Below are positions 52,666-60,943 of a DNA stretch of 64,000 nucleotides, piece after piece; the first letter of the stretch is position 1, and every line of letters starts with the position of its first letter. The notes under the pieces were generated by a model. That model searched no databases. It was not told where the DNA came from and saw only the letters and a list, made by a program, of their open reading frames with translations. Where the stretch lies: assembly GCA_016713405.1 (NCBI GenBank), contig JADJPF010000011.1:124001-188000 (forward strand). Direction: 5' to 3'. The position numbers and the translations under genes are program-made. The stretch is from Blastocatellia bacterium. GTDB taxonomy: Bacteria; Acidobacteriota; Blastocatellia; Chloracidobacteriales; JADJPF01.

Positions 52666-53409
52666 TTACGGTATAAGGCTAATTTTATTACTTTTAAGAG
52701 AAGCGTTTTTTATTACTAAAGTTTTAGCTAGTTTGTCATGCCAACCTTGCTGTTTTCTATCCCAAAGTAACCATAAAAACCCTAAAGCAAAAGCAATTGT
52801 AGCAATAAAATAACCAAAAGTGTGTCTAATAATTATTTGGCTTGCTTTTGCACGGCTCTGATCAACACTAATAATTCGGATACCAACAAGTTGTTTGCCA
52901 ATAGTTTGACCTTTAATACTAGCTAAGATTAAAAAATTGTAGATCCAACCTCCTATTACTACTACTAAACCTATTTTATTAATAATTGCTTGATAACTAA
53001 TAAACTTAGTAGCAATTAGTGTAATAAATAACATGAGCATCAGCATTAAAATTAGATCTAGCATAAATGCACCTAATCTTAATCGAAACCCTGCTTGCTC
53101 AAAAGAGCCTACTAAAGCATTAGTAGGAGGGGCAATAAGATTAGCGGAAAAATTTTTGGCTATTTGAACTACAGATATAGATTTTTTTTTGGTTGTACTG
53201 GGTGCTACAACTTTTTGTGCTGATAAAGATTCTGCTTTTGATATCAAAAGTTCAGCAACTGGCAATTTAGTCTCAGGTTTTGGGTTGCTTAACTCTCCAT
53301 TACTATTCTTTAGAATTTGGTTAATGGATGTAGGCGTACCACACATTCGACAAAACTTTGCCCGCTCAGTTAGAGAATTTTTACAGTTTTGGCACTGCTT
53401 TGCCCTCAT
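52666..53409 (-). CDS. Zinc-ribbon RDD-family membrane protein
   Basis: A 247-residue protein with a four-Cys zinc ribbon at residues 6-23 (CQNCKNSLTERAKFCRMCG) and an RDD domain of three to four membrane helices from ~105 (FRLRLGAFMLDLILMLML; GWIYNFLILASIKGQTIGKQLVGIRI). RDD proteins carry conserved Arg-Asp-Asp residues (here AFMLDLI and related) and are of unclear function, some proposed as Na+/H+ antiporters. The ribbon-membrane layout suits a sensor or adaptor in the kinase island. Confidence 0.8.
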   Translation of the reverse strand: MRAKQCQNCKNSLTERAKFCRMCGTPTSINQILKNSNGELSNPKPETKLPVAELLISKAESLSAQKVVAPSTTKKKSISVVQIAKNFSANLIAPPTNALVGSFEQAGFRLRLGAFMLDLILMLMLMLFITLIATKFISYQAIINKIGLVVVIGGWIYNFLILASIKGQTIGKQLVGIRIISVDQSRAKASQIIIRHTFGYFIATIAFALGFLWLLWDRKQQGWHDKLAKTLVIKNASLKSNKISLIP

Positions 53410-53468
53410 AAATTAAGTAACTTTTATATAAAAACTTGTTAAAGGTACTAACTATAGATTTAGGACTA

Positions 53469-54815
53469 TTACCCAATAACAAATTTTAATACTGTTTCCC
53501 CTAATCGAATCTCATCACCATTTTGCAGTACTCTAGGCTGTTTTGGGTAAAGCTTAAATGTCCCGTTTACAATAGTTCCATTGACACTAGATAGATCTTC
53601 AACTAAAAATTGTCCGCCCTCTCTATAAACACGAGCATGACGACGAGATACTTTAGTCTCTGGATCATAAGTAGATAAATCAACTTCTGGGAAAATCCCA
53701 GTATGAGGATCCATTCTACCAATTAGGTTAGTATCTTTATCAAGAATAAAGGATGCCGACATATCAGAATTATTCATAAGCACTAGTTTAGCTGTTAGCT
53801 TGACTGGACTAGGTGTAGCAAGGGGTTGTCTAGCTCCACAGTGGGCGCAAAAAAGGTCATCACTAGCAATTTTTTGCCCACAATTACCACAAAATACTTG
53901 TCCAGAAGTTTCTGCACTAAAACTAGGTGCAGGTTTCATAGCCTGACCGCTATCTAAAAGCCTTATATGTTCTTCTAAGGCTTTTTTCATATCTAAAGCA
54001 TTTGTAAAACGCTTTTCAGGTTTATGTTCAACAGTTCTGGCAATAATAGCATCCATGCCAGGTGTAATATTAGGATTAATTTGTCTAGGACGAGGATTTT
54101 TAGAAAAATCAAAAATCAGCAATGGATTATCTTGAGGGTCTGCACCTGTAAGTAAATGAAACATTGTCGCGCCTAGGGAATAAATATCTGAACGAGGCTC
54201 AACTTTACCAGAAAAAAGCTCTGGAGGGGCATAACCCATTGTTCCAATTGCAGTTACACCTTTTTGTGTTGGTGAAACAAAACGAGCAATCCCAAAATCT
54301 ACTAACATAATACGATTGGTTTTATCATCAATCATTAAGTTAGCGGGTTTTAAGTCACGGTAAATTATTGGAGGTTGTTGACAGTGAATATAACTAAGTA
54401 CATCACAGGCTTGAACTGCCCATTCTGCAACAGTACGTTCTTCTAAACGCCCTGTTGGAGACATCTTTAACCGGCTTGCTAAATCTCCTCCGCCTATAAA
54501 TTTCATTACTAAATAGTAGCGGCCTTCAGAAACAAAATAATCATAAATAGTAGGAATAGAAGGATGCTCTAAACTAGCAAGTAATTGGGATTCCCTCTCA
54601 AAATCTTCAACAGCTTTGCGTCGGTGATTATCATCAGAAAACATTTCTATCATTTCTTTTACTGCACGCAAAGCATCTGCCAAGCGTTTGTCTCGTGCCA
54701 TGTAGACATTTCCCATGCCACCGCCACCAACGCGCTTGACAATCAGATATCGCCCAACTAACATTACACCGGCTTCTAGTTGGGCATTAGGGTTTTTAGT
54801 CTTGTTCCTTGACAT
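53469..54815 (-). CDS. Ser/Thr protein kinase with zinc ribbon and FHA domain
   Basis: A 448-residue kinase. Catalytic domain ~22-285: VGGGGMGNVYMA, AVKEMIEMF, IYRDLKPANLMI, LVDFGIARF, GYAPPELFSG. HRD is YRD here (the Asp is kept), so activity is expected. A four-Cys ribbon follows (~308-330, CGNCGQKIASDDLFCAHCGA), then an FHA domain (~345-448; LIGRMDPHTGIFPEVDLS, VSRRHARVYRE, SSVNGTIVNG). Kinase and phosphothreonine-binding module in one chain suggests autophosphorylation-driven assembly. The FHA resembles that of the next protein closely (VDL..DPEXKVSRRHAR), so one may have been copied from the other. Confidence 0.92.
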   Translation of the reverse strand: MSRNKTKNPNAQLEAGVMLVGRYLIVKRVGGGGMGNVYMARDKRLADALRAVKEMIEMFSDDNHRRKAVEDFERESQLLASLEHPSIPTIYDYFVSEGRYYLVMKFIGGGDLASRLKMSPTGRLEERTVAEWAVQACDVLSYIHCQQPPIIYRDLKPANLMIDDKTNRIMLVDFGIARFVSPTQKGVTAIGTMGYAPPELFSGKVEPRSDIYSLGATMFHLLTGADPQDNPLLIFDFSKNPRPRQINPNITPGMDAIIARTVEHKPEKRFTNALDMKKALEEHIRLLDSGQAMKPAPSFSAETSGQVFCGNCGQKIASDDLFCAHCGARQPLATPSPVKLTAKLVLMNNSDMSASFILDKDTNLIGRMDPHTGIFPEVDLSTYDPETKVSRRHARVYREGGQFLVEDLSSVNGTIVNGTFKLYPKQPRVLQNGDEIRLGETVLKFVIG

Positions 54816-54912
54816 ACTCTCCTCGGCAAATCTAATTGTTGCCGTATCCTAAACAGGGCGTATTTAGTAATGGAAACTAAAAAGCTTTTTATAATTTGTG
54901 TGATAATTTGGC

Positions 54913-55668
54913 TTATTCTACCACAAATTTTAAGAAAGTCTTACCAACAATAATTTCATCACCATTATTAAGAGGGTGGCGATTACCTGGCAAAAGCCGG
55001 CGACCACGATTTATAAAAGTGCCATTAGTGCTTCCTAAATCCTCTATTAAGTATTGTCCACTTTGATGAATAATACGGGCATGACGACGAGATACTTTTG
55101 CTTCTGGATCGTCTTGATCTAGATCGACATCTGGAAAAATCCCTCCATCAGCATCCCAACGACCAATATTTGATTCAGAATCAGTCAACATAAACTCTTT
55201 TCCTATTGTGCCGCCACGTTGAATAATTAATTTAGCCCTAGAAGCAGCTTTTCCATAGGTTTGTGCTGCATTATTAGCAGGCATAACACTGGGATCGCTG
55301 GTCATAGGTGGCGATAAAGGCGCATTAGAAGCCATGGCAGATGAATAGGGGGGGGCCGTTTTTGGTATTCCCGCTGGAGCAGAAAAAGATGGTGGTGCAG
55401 GCGGCTCTGGCACAGTTTTGTTATTAGTAAGAGAATTTGCTCTAGGCAATACACCTCCACTTTGTGGAGGGACAGGAGGGATTGGTGGACGTGACATTGG
55501 CGGCATTTGAGGCATACCTGGCATTGGTGGGACAGATTGAGGCATTTGTGCCATTGGTTGTGGGCTTGCAGCAGGTGGAGGTGCAAAACTAGTTAATTTT
55601 GTTCCACATTCATCACAGTACTCTGAACCATCTAAATTATCTGTTCCACAATTAGTGCATCGAATCAT
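54913..55668 (-). CDS. Zinc-ribbon, Pro-rich, FHA-domain protein
   Basis: A 251-residue adaptor: four-Cys ribbon (residues 4-21, CTNCGTDNLDGSEYCDECG), a Pro/Met/Ala-rich disordered middle (~28-130), and a C-terminal FHA domain (~140-251; NIGRWDADGGIFPDVDLD, VSRRHARIIHQ, GSTNGTFINRG). No enzyme domain. Probably a docking partner or substrate of the neighbouring kinase, resembling GarA/FHA adaptors in plan only. It heads the downstream genes of the island after a 543-bp gap; the kinase begins 97 bp further on. Confidence 0.88.
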   Translation of the reverse strand: MIRCTNCGTDNLDGSEYCDECGTKLTSFAPPPAASPQPMAQMPQSVPPMPGMPQMPPMSRPPIPPVPPQSGGVLPRANSLTNNKTVPEPPAPPSFSAPAGIPKTAPPYSSAMASNAPLSPPMTSDPSVMPANNAAQTYGKAASRAKLIIQRGGTIGKEFMLTDSESNIGRWDADGGIFPDVDLDQDDPEAKVSRRHARIIHQSGQYLIEDLGSTNGTFINRGRRLLPGNRHPLNNGDEIIVGKTFLKFVVE

Positions 55669-56211
55669 TAAAAAAATCAGCGCAGTAAACCTCGATGGTG
55701 ATTTATGAGGATAACGCGCCGCCTCCTTTTTACTGAATAATCGACTATTACGCGAACCTTCTTATTTAATTAATGCAAGCAGTTGGTTTATTTTTAGCTT
55801 AAATTTAATAAAACACCCAATGTAAATTTTAGAAAACTTTAGTGGGAAGAAAAGATTTTAGCAAATAGATTATAAAATAGTTTTCTTTTTCCTAAAACAA
55901 ATGAGTTTTAAAAACTTGTTTTAATTTAAGCCAATAATAAAAATTAAGCAAAAATTCTTTATTTAAAATTTTAACTATTAAAAACTGCTTTAACTTAAGA
56001 CACTACTAAAAGCTAGGAGTATTATCAAGATTACTGTTGTTATGATAATTGTCTCTAACTTTTTCGGCAATAGACTTCAACTGATTTTCAAAAGTTTTTA
56101 TTAAATAAATACTAGAGATCTTACTAGGTAAATAAACTTTTGAAATATAAACCTTAATCAAAGCGGAGTATTGTATAGAAATCCAAAAAATTTTTCTTCC
56201 CTATTTGGCTG
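55669..56211. other. 543-bp AT-rich intergenic region within the signalling island
   Basis: Probably carries the promoter of the FHA-adaptor/kinase transcript. A 51-codon minus-strand frame (56006-56161) starts with TTG and lacks a ribosome site, so it is not called. Nothing else recognisable. Confidence 0.5.
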
Positions 56212-58008
56212 TTAATCTACTTTAATCACAATTACAGAAATATTATCGTCCCCACCCTTAGCATTAGCAGCAACTATTAGTTCTTTAGTAATTTGCCAGG
56301 GGTCAGAATGTTTTTTTATTATAGAAGTGATTTCATAATCTGAAAGCATAGTAGTAAGACCATCACTACAAAGCAAAATTATATCTCCACGTTTAATTAA
56401 ACGAGTGACTATATCTATTTCTAAATCATCTCGGCTACCAATTGAACGATAAATAATATTACGGTGAGGGTGAAACCTAGCTTCTTCTTTGGTCAATTCC
56501 CCTCGGCGCACCATACGTTCTACCAAAGAATGATCTTCTGTTATTTGATCTAAGTGGTCATTGCTTAAAATATAACAACGGCTATCGCCAACTTGACCAA
56601 TAGTTAAAATATTTCCTACTAAAAGAGCAGCAGTGACAGTTGCTCCTAGTCCACGAGTAGAAGGATGATAATGGGCATAGTCTAATACTTCACTATTTGC
56701 ATGTAAAATCGCGCTAGTAATTAATTGGGGTGCGCGTATATTTGCGCCCATATCGTTAGTTAGGGAAAGAGAACCTGTCTGTGTAGATTCTACTAGAAGA
56801 CTTGTAGTAGTGGATTGTAAAGAAGCAGAGATTAATCTTTCTGTCACCCATTCAGCAATTGCTCTTACTGTTAAACGAGAAGCTACTTCACCAGCCGCTT
56901 CTCCACCCATTCCATCAGAAACTATATAAAGACCCATATGAGTATTTATTGATTCAAAACATTGTTTTAATTCTTGAATCAAAACACTATCTTCATTTAT
57001 TTCTCTATGTCGCCCAATATCGCTAGCATGTGCCACTTGTATAGCTGTTGGTGTACCAAGAGCAGCCAAGGCAAATTTCATTTCATTAACAGAATTATAT
57101 CTATCATTTGGTTCAACGGCTAAAGCTCGTAAAATTAAACGCTCAAAAGATGGAGAAACTATTGCTTGAGGGTAAAGCTGGTAAGGTTTATTAAAAGTAG
57201 CTTTTGAGTTTGTGTTAGATAAAGTTTCACCTGTAAGTAACCAATATAGAATAGCCCCTATAGAGTAGATATCAGACCTTTTATCTAAAATAGATTGTTC
57301 ATTAAGTAAGTAAAGTTCTGGTGCAGAAAACCCTTCTGTAATATAAATAGGATTAATTATTTGGTAGCGTTTAAGAGGACGTACCCGATCAAAATATATA
57401 ACTTTAACAAGACCTTGATTATCGATTACTAAACTATTAGGTGTTAGACCATTATGAACTAAGCGTTGACGATGAAAATTATCAGCAATTTGACAAAGCT
57501 GTATGCCTATTTGTCTTGCTTCTGTTTCAGAAAGTTTAGAGCATTTATTAAGCAAATGCCCTTCTACCCTTTCTAATACTAGATAGGCTGAATCTTCGCT
57601 AGTAAAATAACTATGCGCTCTTAGTATTCCTGGAGAATTAAATCTTGCTAATAAGTGAAACTGTTGATAAAACGGACTTTTTTCTTTGTTTGTATCTGAG
57701 CTTATAGAATTGTTGCCTATAGTTTCTAACCCTAAGTTAGCTAATGGGTCAGCATTAGATATTGGGCAAACAGCCATAGTATAACGTTTAGTTGGATCAG
57801 TTTTTTCGTATACGTAATGGTATTTTATGTTGCCATTTTCTAAAAATAAGCCTTCGATAACAAATTGATCTTCGGCTATGGAGGTGAGGTTTTTATCTAA
57901 AGATTTTTTGGTTTGAGCCAACGTTGGTTCTAGCGTTTCTCCACATTTTTTGCAATTAACTGCATTTTCTTCGTTGTCTGTAAAACCACATAAAGGACAT
58001 TTTTCCAT
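56212..58008 (-). CDS. Pseudokinase-PP2C phosphatase fusion with zinc ribbon
   Basis: A 598-residue protein. Four-Cys ribbon at 4-20 (CPLCGFTDNEENAVNCKKCG); a kinase-like domain (~60-325) that lacks catalytic residues (HNGLTPNSLVI replaces HRDLKPxN; KVIYFDRVRP replaces DFG), but keeps the C lobe (EGFSAPELYLL, KRSDIYSIGAILYWLLTGE); and a complete PP2C domain (~335-598) with INEDSVLI, GLYIVSDGMGGEAAGEVAS, ATVTAALLVGNILTIGQVGDSR, LLLCSDGLTTML-type and GGDDNISVIVI metal-binding motifs. The pseudokinase may sense or gate the phosphatase. Partner of the FHA kinase by location. Confidence 0.9.
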   Translation of the reverse strand: MEKCPLCGFTDNEENAVNCKKCGETLEPTLAQTKKSLDKNLTSIAEDQFVIEGLFLENGNIKYHYVYEKTDPTKRYTMAVCPISNADPLANLGLETIGNNSISSDTNKEKSPFYQQFHLLARFNSPGILRAHSYFTSEDSAYLVLERVEGHLLNKCSKLSETEARQIGIQLCQIADNFHRQRLVHNGLTPNSLVIDNQGLVKVIYFDRVRPLKRYQIINPIYITEGFSAPELYLLNEQSILDKRSDIYSIGAILYWLLTGETLSNTNSKATFNKPYQLYPQAIVSPSFERLILRALAVEPNDRYNSVNEMKFALAALGTPTAIQVAHASDIGRHREINEDSVLIQELKQCFESINTHMGLYIVSDGMGGEAAGEVASRLTVRAIAEWVTERLISASLQSTTTSLLVESTQTGSLSLTNDMGANIRAPQLITSAILHANSEVLDYAHYHPSTRGLGATVTAALLVGNILTIGQVGDSRCYILSNDHLDQITEDHSLVERMVRRGELTKEEARFHPHRNIIYRSIGSRDDLEIDIVTRLIKRGDIILLCSDGLTTMLSDYEITSIIKKHSDPWQITKELIVAANAKGGDDNISVIVIKVD

Positions 58009-58128
58009 GAACTAGTTGACCTATAAAGTCTTATATTAATGGCTAGTAATGATATTTGACCCGTTTGTTTTCAAGAAAAGTAAGGATAACATAGAGCTAA
58101 AAAATACACAGCTATTTTTCCCTACCAT

Positions 58129-59616
58129 CTAAGATTTTAAGTTAAGCAAAAACTCTATTTCTAATGGTTCAATTATTAAATCGCCTAAAGATAATTGTTG
58201 AGCAAACTCCGTTAAATTATAACGAGTTCCTTCATTCCACATTTCTTTTAGCAAATTACCTGCACGCACACTTTGCCACCATTTATAACCAAAATGAGTC
58301 TTAAAATAATCTCTTAACATTGTCTCAAAACACATCGCTCTTAAGTAATTAGCTATGTATAGATTATCTAAGTAATCTGTTAAGTATTCTGACTTGTCAG
58401 CATAAAAAAGTGTTGCTTGAGAAAGTTCATTGCTATAAAGTTCTGCTGCTTGATTAAGACCTTTGCTATGTAAAGATATTTCATAATTTAACTTTGCAGC
58501 ATAACTACGAATTAAATAAAGTTTAGTAAGTAAATTAGCAGTTTGTAATTCACTAGATTCTCTTTCATCTAACATTTGTTCTAGCCAAAAAGGTTCATTA
58601 ATTAAATGACGAAATAAAAAACCATAGCTTTCTATTAAACCATTATCGCCAGCATACTTAAATTCTGGTATTAAAGCACTTGAATTAAAAGCAAAATATT
58701 GTGATTTTCCTCGTGCTTGAAAAACAGACTGATATTTTCTTACTCCATTACCAGGCTGATAAACAACCTTAATTTCATTTGGAATAACAACAGGTAAGCA
58801 AAAAGTTCCTACTTGCTTTCCTACTTGTAGAATGGGGTTAAGATAAATATTTTTTTGTTGTGTAGGCCAAATATTTAAGTTTGTTAATGTTTCTTGAAAA
58901 GATAAATTTAAGATTCGAGACGGAAATAAATCAATAAAATTTTCTTGTTTAGTAAATTGTAAAATATCAGCCTGGCTTGCTTCTTCTAAAGGTAATCTTA
59001 AATTTATGGATAAAAACCGCTTTAAGTTTATGCTATAAATTTTTTCTGTATCTGCTAAGAATTTTTGAAATTGGTTGTTTAAGGCTAAATAATCTATCCC
59101 ATTTATCTTGGATAGCATTTCTAAATAGCTGCTATAGCCAAGAAGCTGCGAACCTTCATGTAATTTTTCTATACGTTCAGCTTTTAAGTCATTAATACTA
59201 CTAAGTGCAGAAAGCTTTTTCTGATATATTTCTTGTCGGTTTTTATGGTCAAGCTCATGGTTTAATAAGCTGTTGACATTACTTAAAAGTATTTTTTGAC
59301 CTTTCCAAGTAATGTACAAACGACTTTCAGCATTAGCAATTTCTTGAGTGAGGTGTTTAACTTTTAGATTTAGATATTGTTCGCTAGCAAAAGCAATTAA
59401 GTTGAATAAAGCTTTGCTTTTAGTTTGGTAATAAGGGTCGGTTTCTGAATATTCTTTTTTTAGTGATTCAATTACAGATAAAGTAAATAAATCGCTATAC
59501 CTATTATAGATTTCTATTGTAGGGAAAGCTACCTTTTGTCCAGAAAGGAAAAAATATCTGGTACGGTTTAAGTTGATGTTAAAATCGACAAATTCCCGAC
59601 GATACTTATCTAACAT
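58129..59616 (-). CDS. M3-type peptidase homologue lacking the HExxH motif
   Basis: A 495-residue, all-helical protein that follows the M3 (oligopeptidase F/thimet) family in length and in its C-terminal core: LLGYSSYLEML, VVYQPGNGVRKYQSVFQARG, SALIPEFKYAGDNGLIESYGFLFRHL, RAGNLLKEMW. Where homologues have FHExGHAxHFA, this reads FQARGKSQYFA, so both zinc His and the catalytic Glu are lost, while the Glu of IESYGF (third ligand) remains. It is probably not a peptidase and may have become a binding protein. Alternatively a local sequence fault, but the flanking frame is unbroken. Confidence 0.65.
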   Translation of the reverse strand: MLDKYRREFVDFNINLNRTRYFFLSGQKVAFPTIEIYNRYSDLFTLSVIESLKKEYSETDPYYQTKSKALFNLIAFASEQYLNLKVKHLTQEIANAESRLYITWKGQKILLSNVNSLLNHELDHKNRQEIYQKKLSALSSINDLKAERIEKLHEGSQLLGYSSYLEMLSKINGIDYLALNNQFQKFLADTEKIYSINLKRFLSINLRLPLEEASQADILQFTKQENFIDLFPSRILNLSFQETLTNLNIWPTQQKNIYLNPILQVGKQVGTFCLPVVIPNEIKVVYQPGNGVRKYQSVFQARGKSQYFAFNSSALIPEFKYAGDNGLIESYGFLFRHLINEPFWLEQMLDERESSELQTANLLTKLYLIRSYAAKLNYEISLHSKGLNQAAELYSNELSQATLFYADKSEYLTDYLDNLYIANYLRAMCFETMLRDYFKTHFGYKWWQSVRAGNLLKEMWNEGTRYNLTEFAQQLSLGDLIIEPLEIEFLLNLKS

Positions 59617-59648
59617 TGGCTTAAAGTAGATTTAATTATGTATTCTCT

Positions 59649-60200
59649 TTATTTTAATGACCCTAAAGCTTCATCTAGGTGATCTATTTCTGCTTCAGTG
59701 TTGTAGTGTACTAAACTAATTCTTACTGCTCCACCTTTATCTTCTAAGCCTAAGCGCAACATTGGTTCTAGCGCGTAATAATTACCTGACCAAACATTGA
59801 TTCCAAAACTAGCAAGTTTAATAGCTACTTCTTTTGAAGAATATTTATCAACTGTAATAGCAAAAGTTGGCACACGTTCATTTAAGCGGTTTGGATCAGT
59901 AATTCCGTAAACTTTTACATTTGAATGCTTAGCAAAAACATCTAGTAATTTTCTTGAGAGAATTTTTTCATATTCCTGAATGCCGTTCATTGCTGTTTGC
60001 AATAATTTTTTACGGTTTAAGCTAGCTGAGTTTTTCCAGCCTAGCAAACTAGGGACAATTTGCAAATATTCCAACGCTCCAAGCGTTCCTGCAATACCTT
60101 CATGGTTTTGTGTTCCAACTTCAAATTTATCAGGAATAATATTTTTACAGTTCTTAAATGAAAAGTTTTTAGTTCTTCCATCAAATGACGACGGCCCCAA
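59649..60200 (-). CDS. Cysteine-desulfurase-like class V aminotransferase, C-terminal part
   Basis: C-terminal domain of the protein begun at 60889. In-register sequence starts at about 60150 (NIIPDKFEVGTQNHEGIAGT) and continues to the small domain (YYALEPMLRLGLEDKGGAVR) with the Arg expected for carboxylate binding. The first ~15 residues printed from 60200 are out of frame. No start signal of its own. Confidence 0.75.
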   Translation of the reverse strand: MGPSSFDGRTKNFSFKNCKNIIPDKFEVGTQNHEGIAGTLGALEYLQIVPSLLGWKNSASLNRKKLLQTAMNGIQEYEKILSRKLLDVFAKHSNVKVYGITDPNRLNERVPTFAITVDKYSSKEVAIKLASFGINVWSGNYYALEPMLRLGLEDKGGAVRISLVHYNTEAEIDHLDEALGSLK

Positions 60201-60889
60201 ATTACTCCAACATGCGGGCCAAAAGCTTTATAAGCTGAATAAACCAACACATCACAACCTAAAGATGAAACATCAATTACACCGTGTGGTGAATAATGAA
60301 CCGCATCAACAAAACAAACTGCACCAACTGAATGAGCCATTTTTGCTACTTCAGCAACAGGGTTAATTGTTCCAAAAGCATTAGAAGCATAACCAACAGC
60401 TACTAAACAAGTTCTTTCAGAAATTTGTTTTTTTAAGCTTTCTAGGTTTATTGTCATATCATCAAGGTTAATATCTGCAAAACGAACCTTTACACCTCGT
60501 TCTGCTTCTAGTGCTAACCATGGGGAAATGTTTGCCTCGTGTTCAAGAGATGTAGTAATGATTTCATCTCCAGCCTGACAAGAGCGTCCAAAGGCACGAG
60601 CAAAAGCTTGTGTAAGCGTAGTCATATTTGGCCCAAAGGCTACTTCTTCCAAGTCTGTTGCTCCAATAAAATCGGCTACTGTTGCGCGGCATTTTTCTAT
60701 TAATTTGTCTGATCGTTGAGCCGTTTCAAATACTCCTCCAGTATTAGAGTTAGAAGTAAGGAAATAATTGTTGACCTGATCAATGCAATGGTGTGCTACT
60801 TGTGTTCCTGCTGCATTATCAAAAAATATTGTAGGACGATGACTAGATTTTAAAGATGGAAATTGTTGGCGAATAAGTTCTATTTTCAT
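60041..60889 (-). CDS. Cysteine-desulfurase-like class V aminotransferase, N-terminal part (frameshifted)
   Basis: PLP enzyme of the stand-alone cysteine-desulfurase-like (SufS-related) group. From the ATG at 60889 (MKIELIRQQFPSL; upstream codons to 60925 look non-coding): IFFDNAAGTQV, VAFGPNMTTLTQAF, TTSLEHEANISPW (ring-stacking His), CFVDAVHYSPHG (Asp), and the Schiff-base Lys in YSAYKAFGPHVG. The frame is lost in the A5 run near 60146: one added A gives RTVKNIIPDKFE, joining the next part for a ~413-residue protein. The cysteine loop of true SufS is not seen, so desulfurase activity is uncertain. It lies 18 bp from the oxidoreductase gene upstream. Confidence 0.8.
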   Translation of the reverse strand: MKIELIRQQFPSLKSSHRPTIFFDNAAGTQVAHHCIDQVNNYFLTSNSNTGGVFETAQRSDKLIEKCRATVADFIGATDLEEVAFGPNMTTLTQAFARAFGRSCQAGDEIITTSLEHEANISPWLALEAERGVKVRFADINLDDMTINLESLKKQISERTCLVAVGYASNAFGTINPVAEVAKMAHSVGAVCFVDAVHYSPHGVIDVSSLGCDVLVYSAYKAFGPHVGVIWGRRHLMEELKTFHLRTVKILFLINLKLEHKTMKVLQERLERWNICKLSLVC

Positions 60890-60943
60890 GACAGCAATGC
60901 TAAGAAGATTTTTTGGAAAAATCAACTCTAGGGGAGAAGATTT

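Noticed and set aside
56006..56161. 51-codon minus-strand frame in the signalling-island gap
   Set aside because: Starts with TTG without a ribosome site, and composition is like the AT-rich surroundings.
49243..58008. Type VI secretion or defence island suggested by FHA, kinase and PP2C genes
   Set aside because: No Tss structural genes, nucleases or other effectors are present in or next to the cluster.
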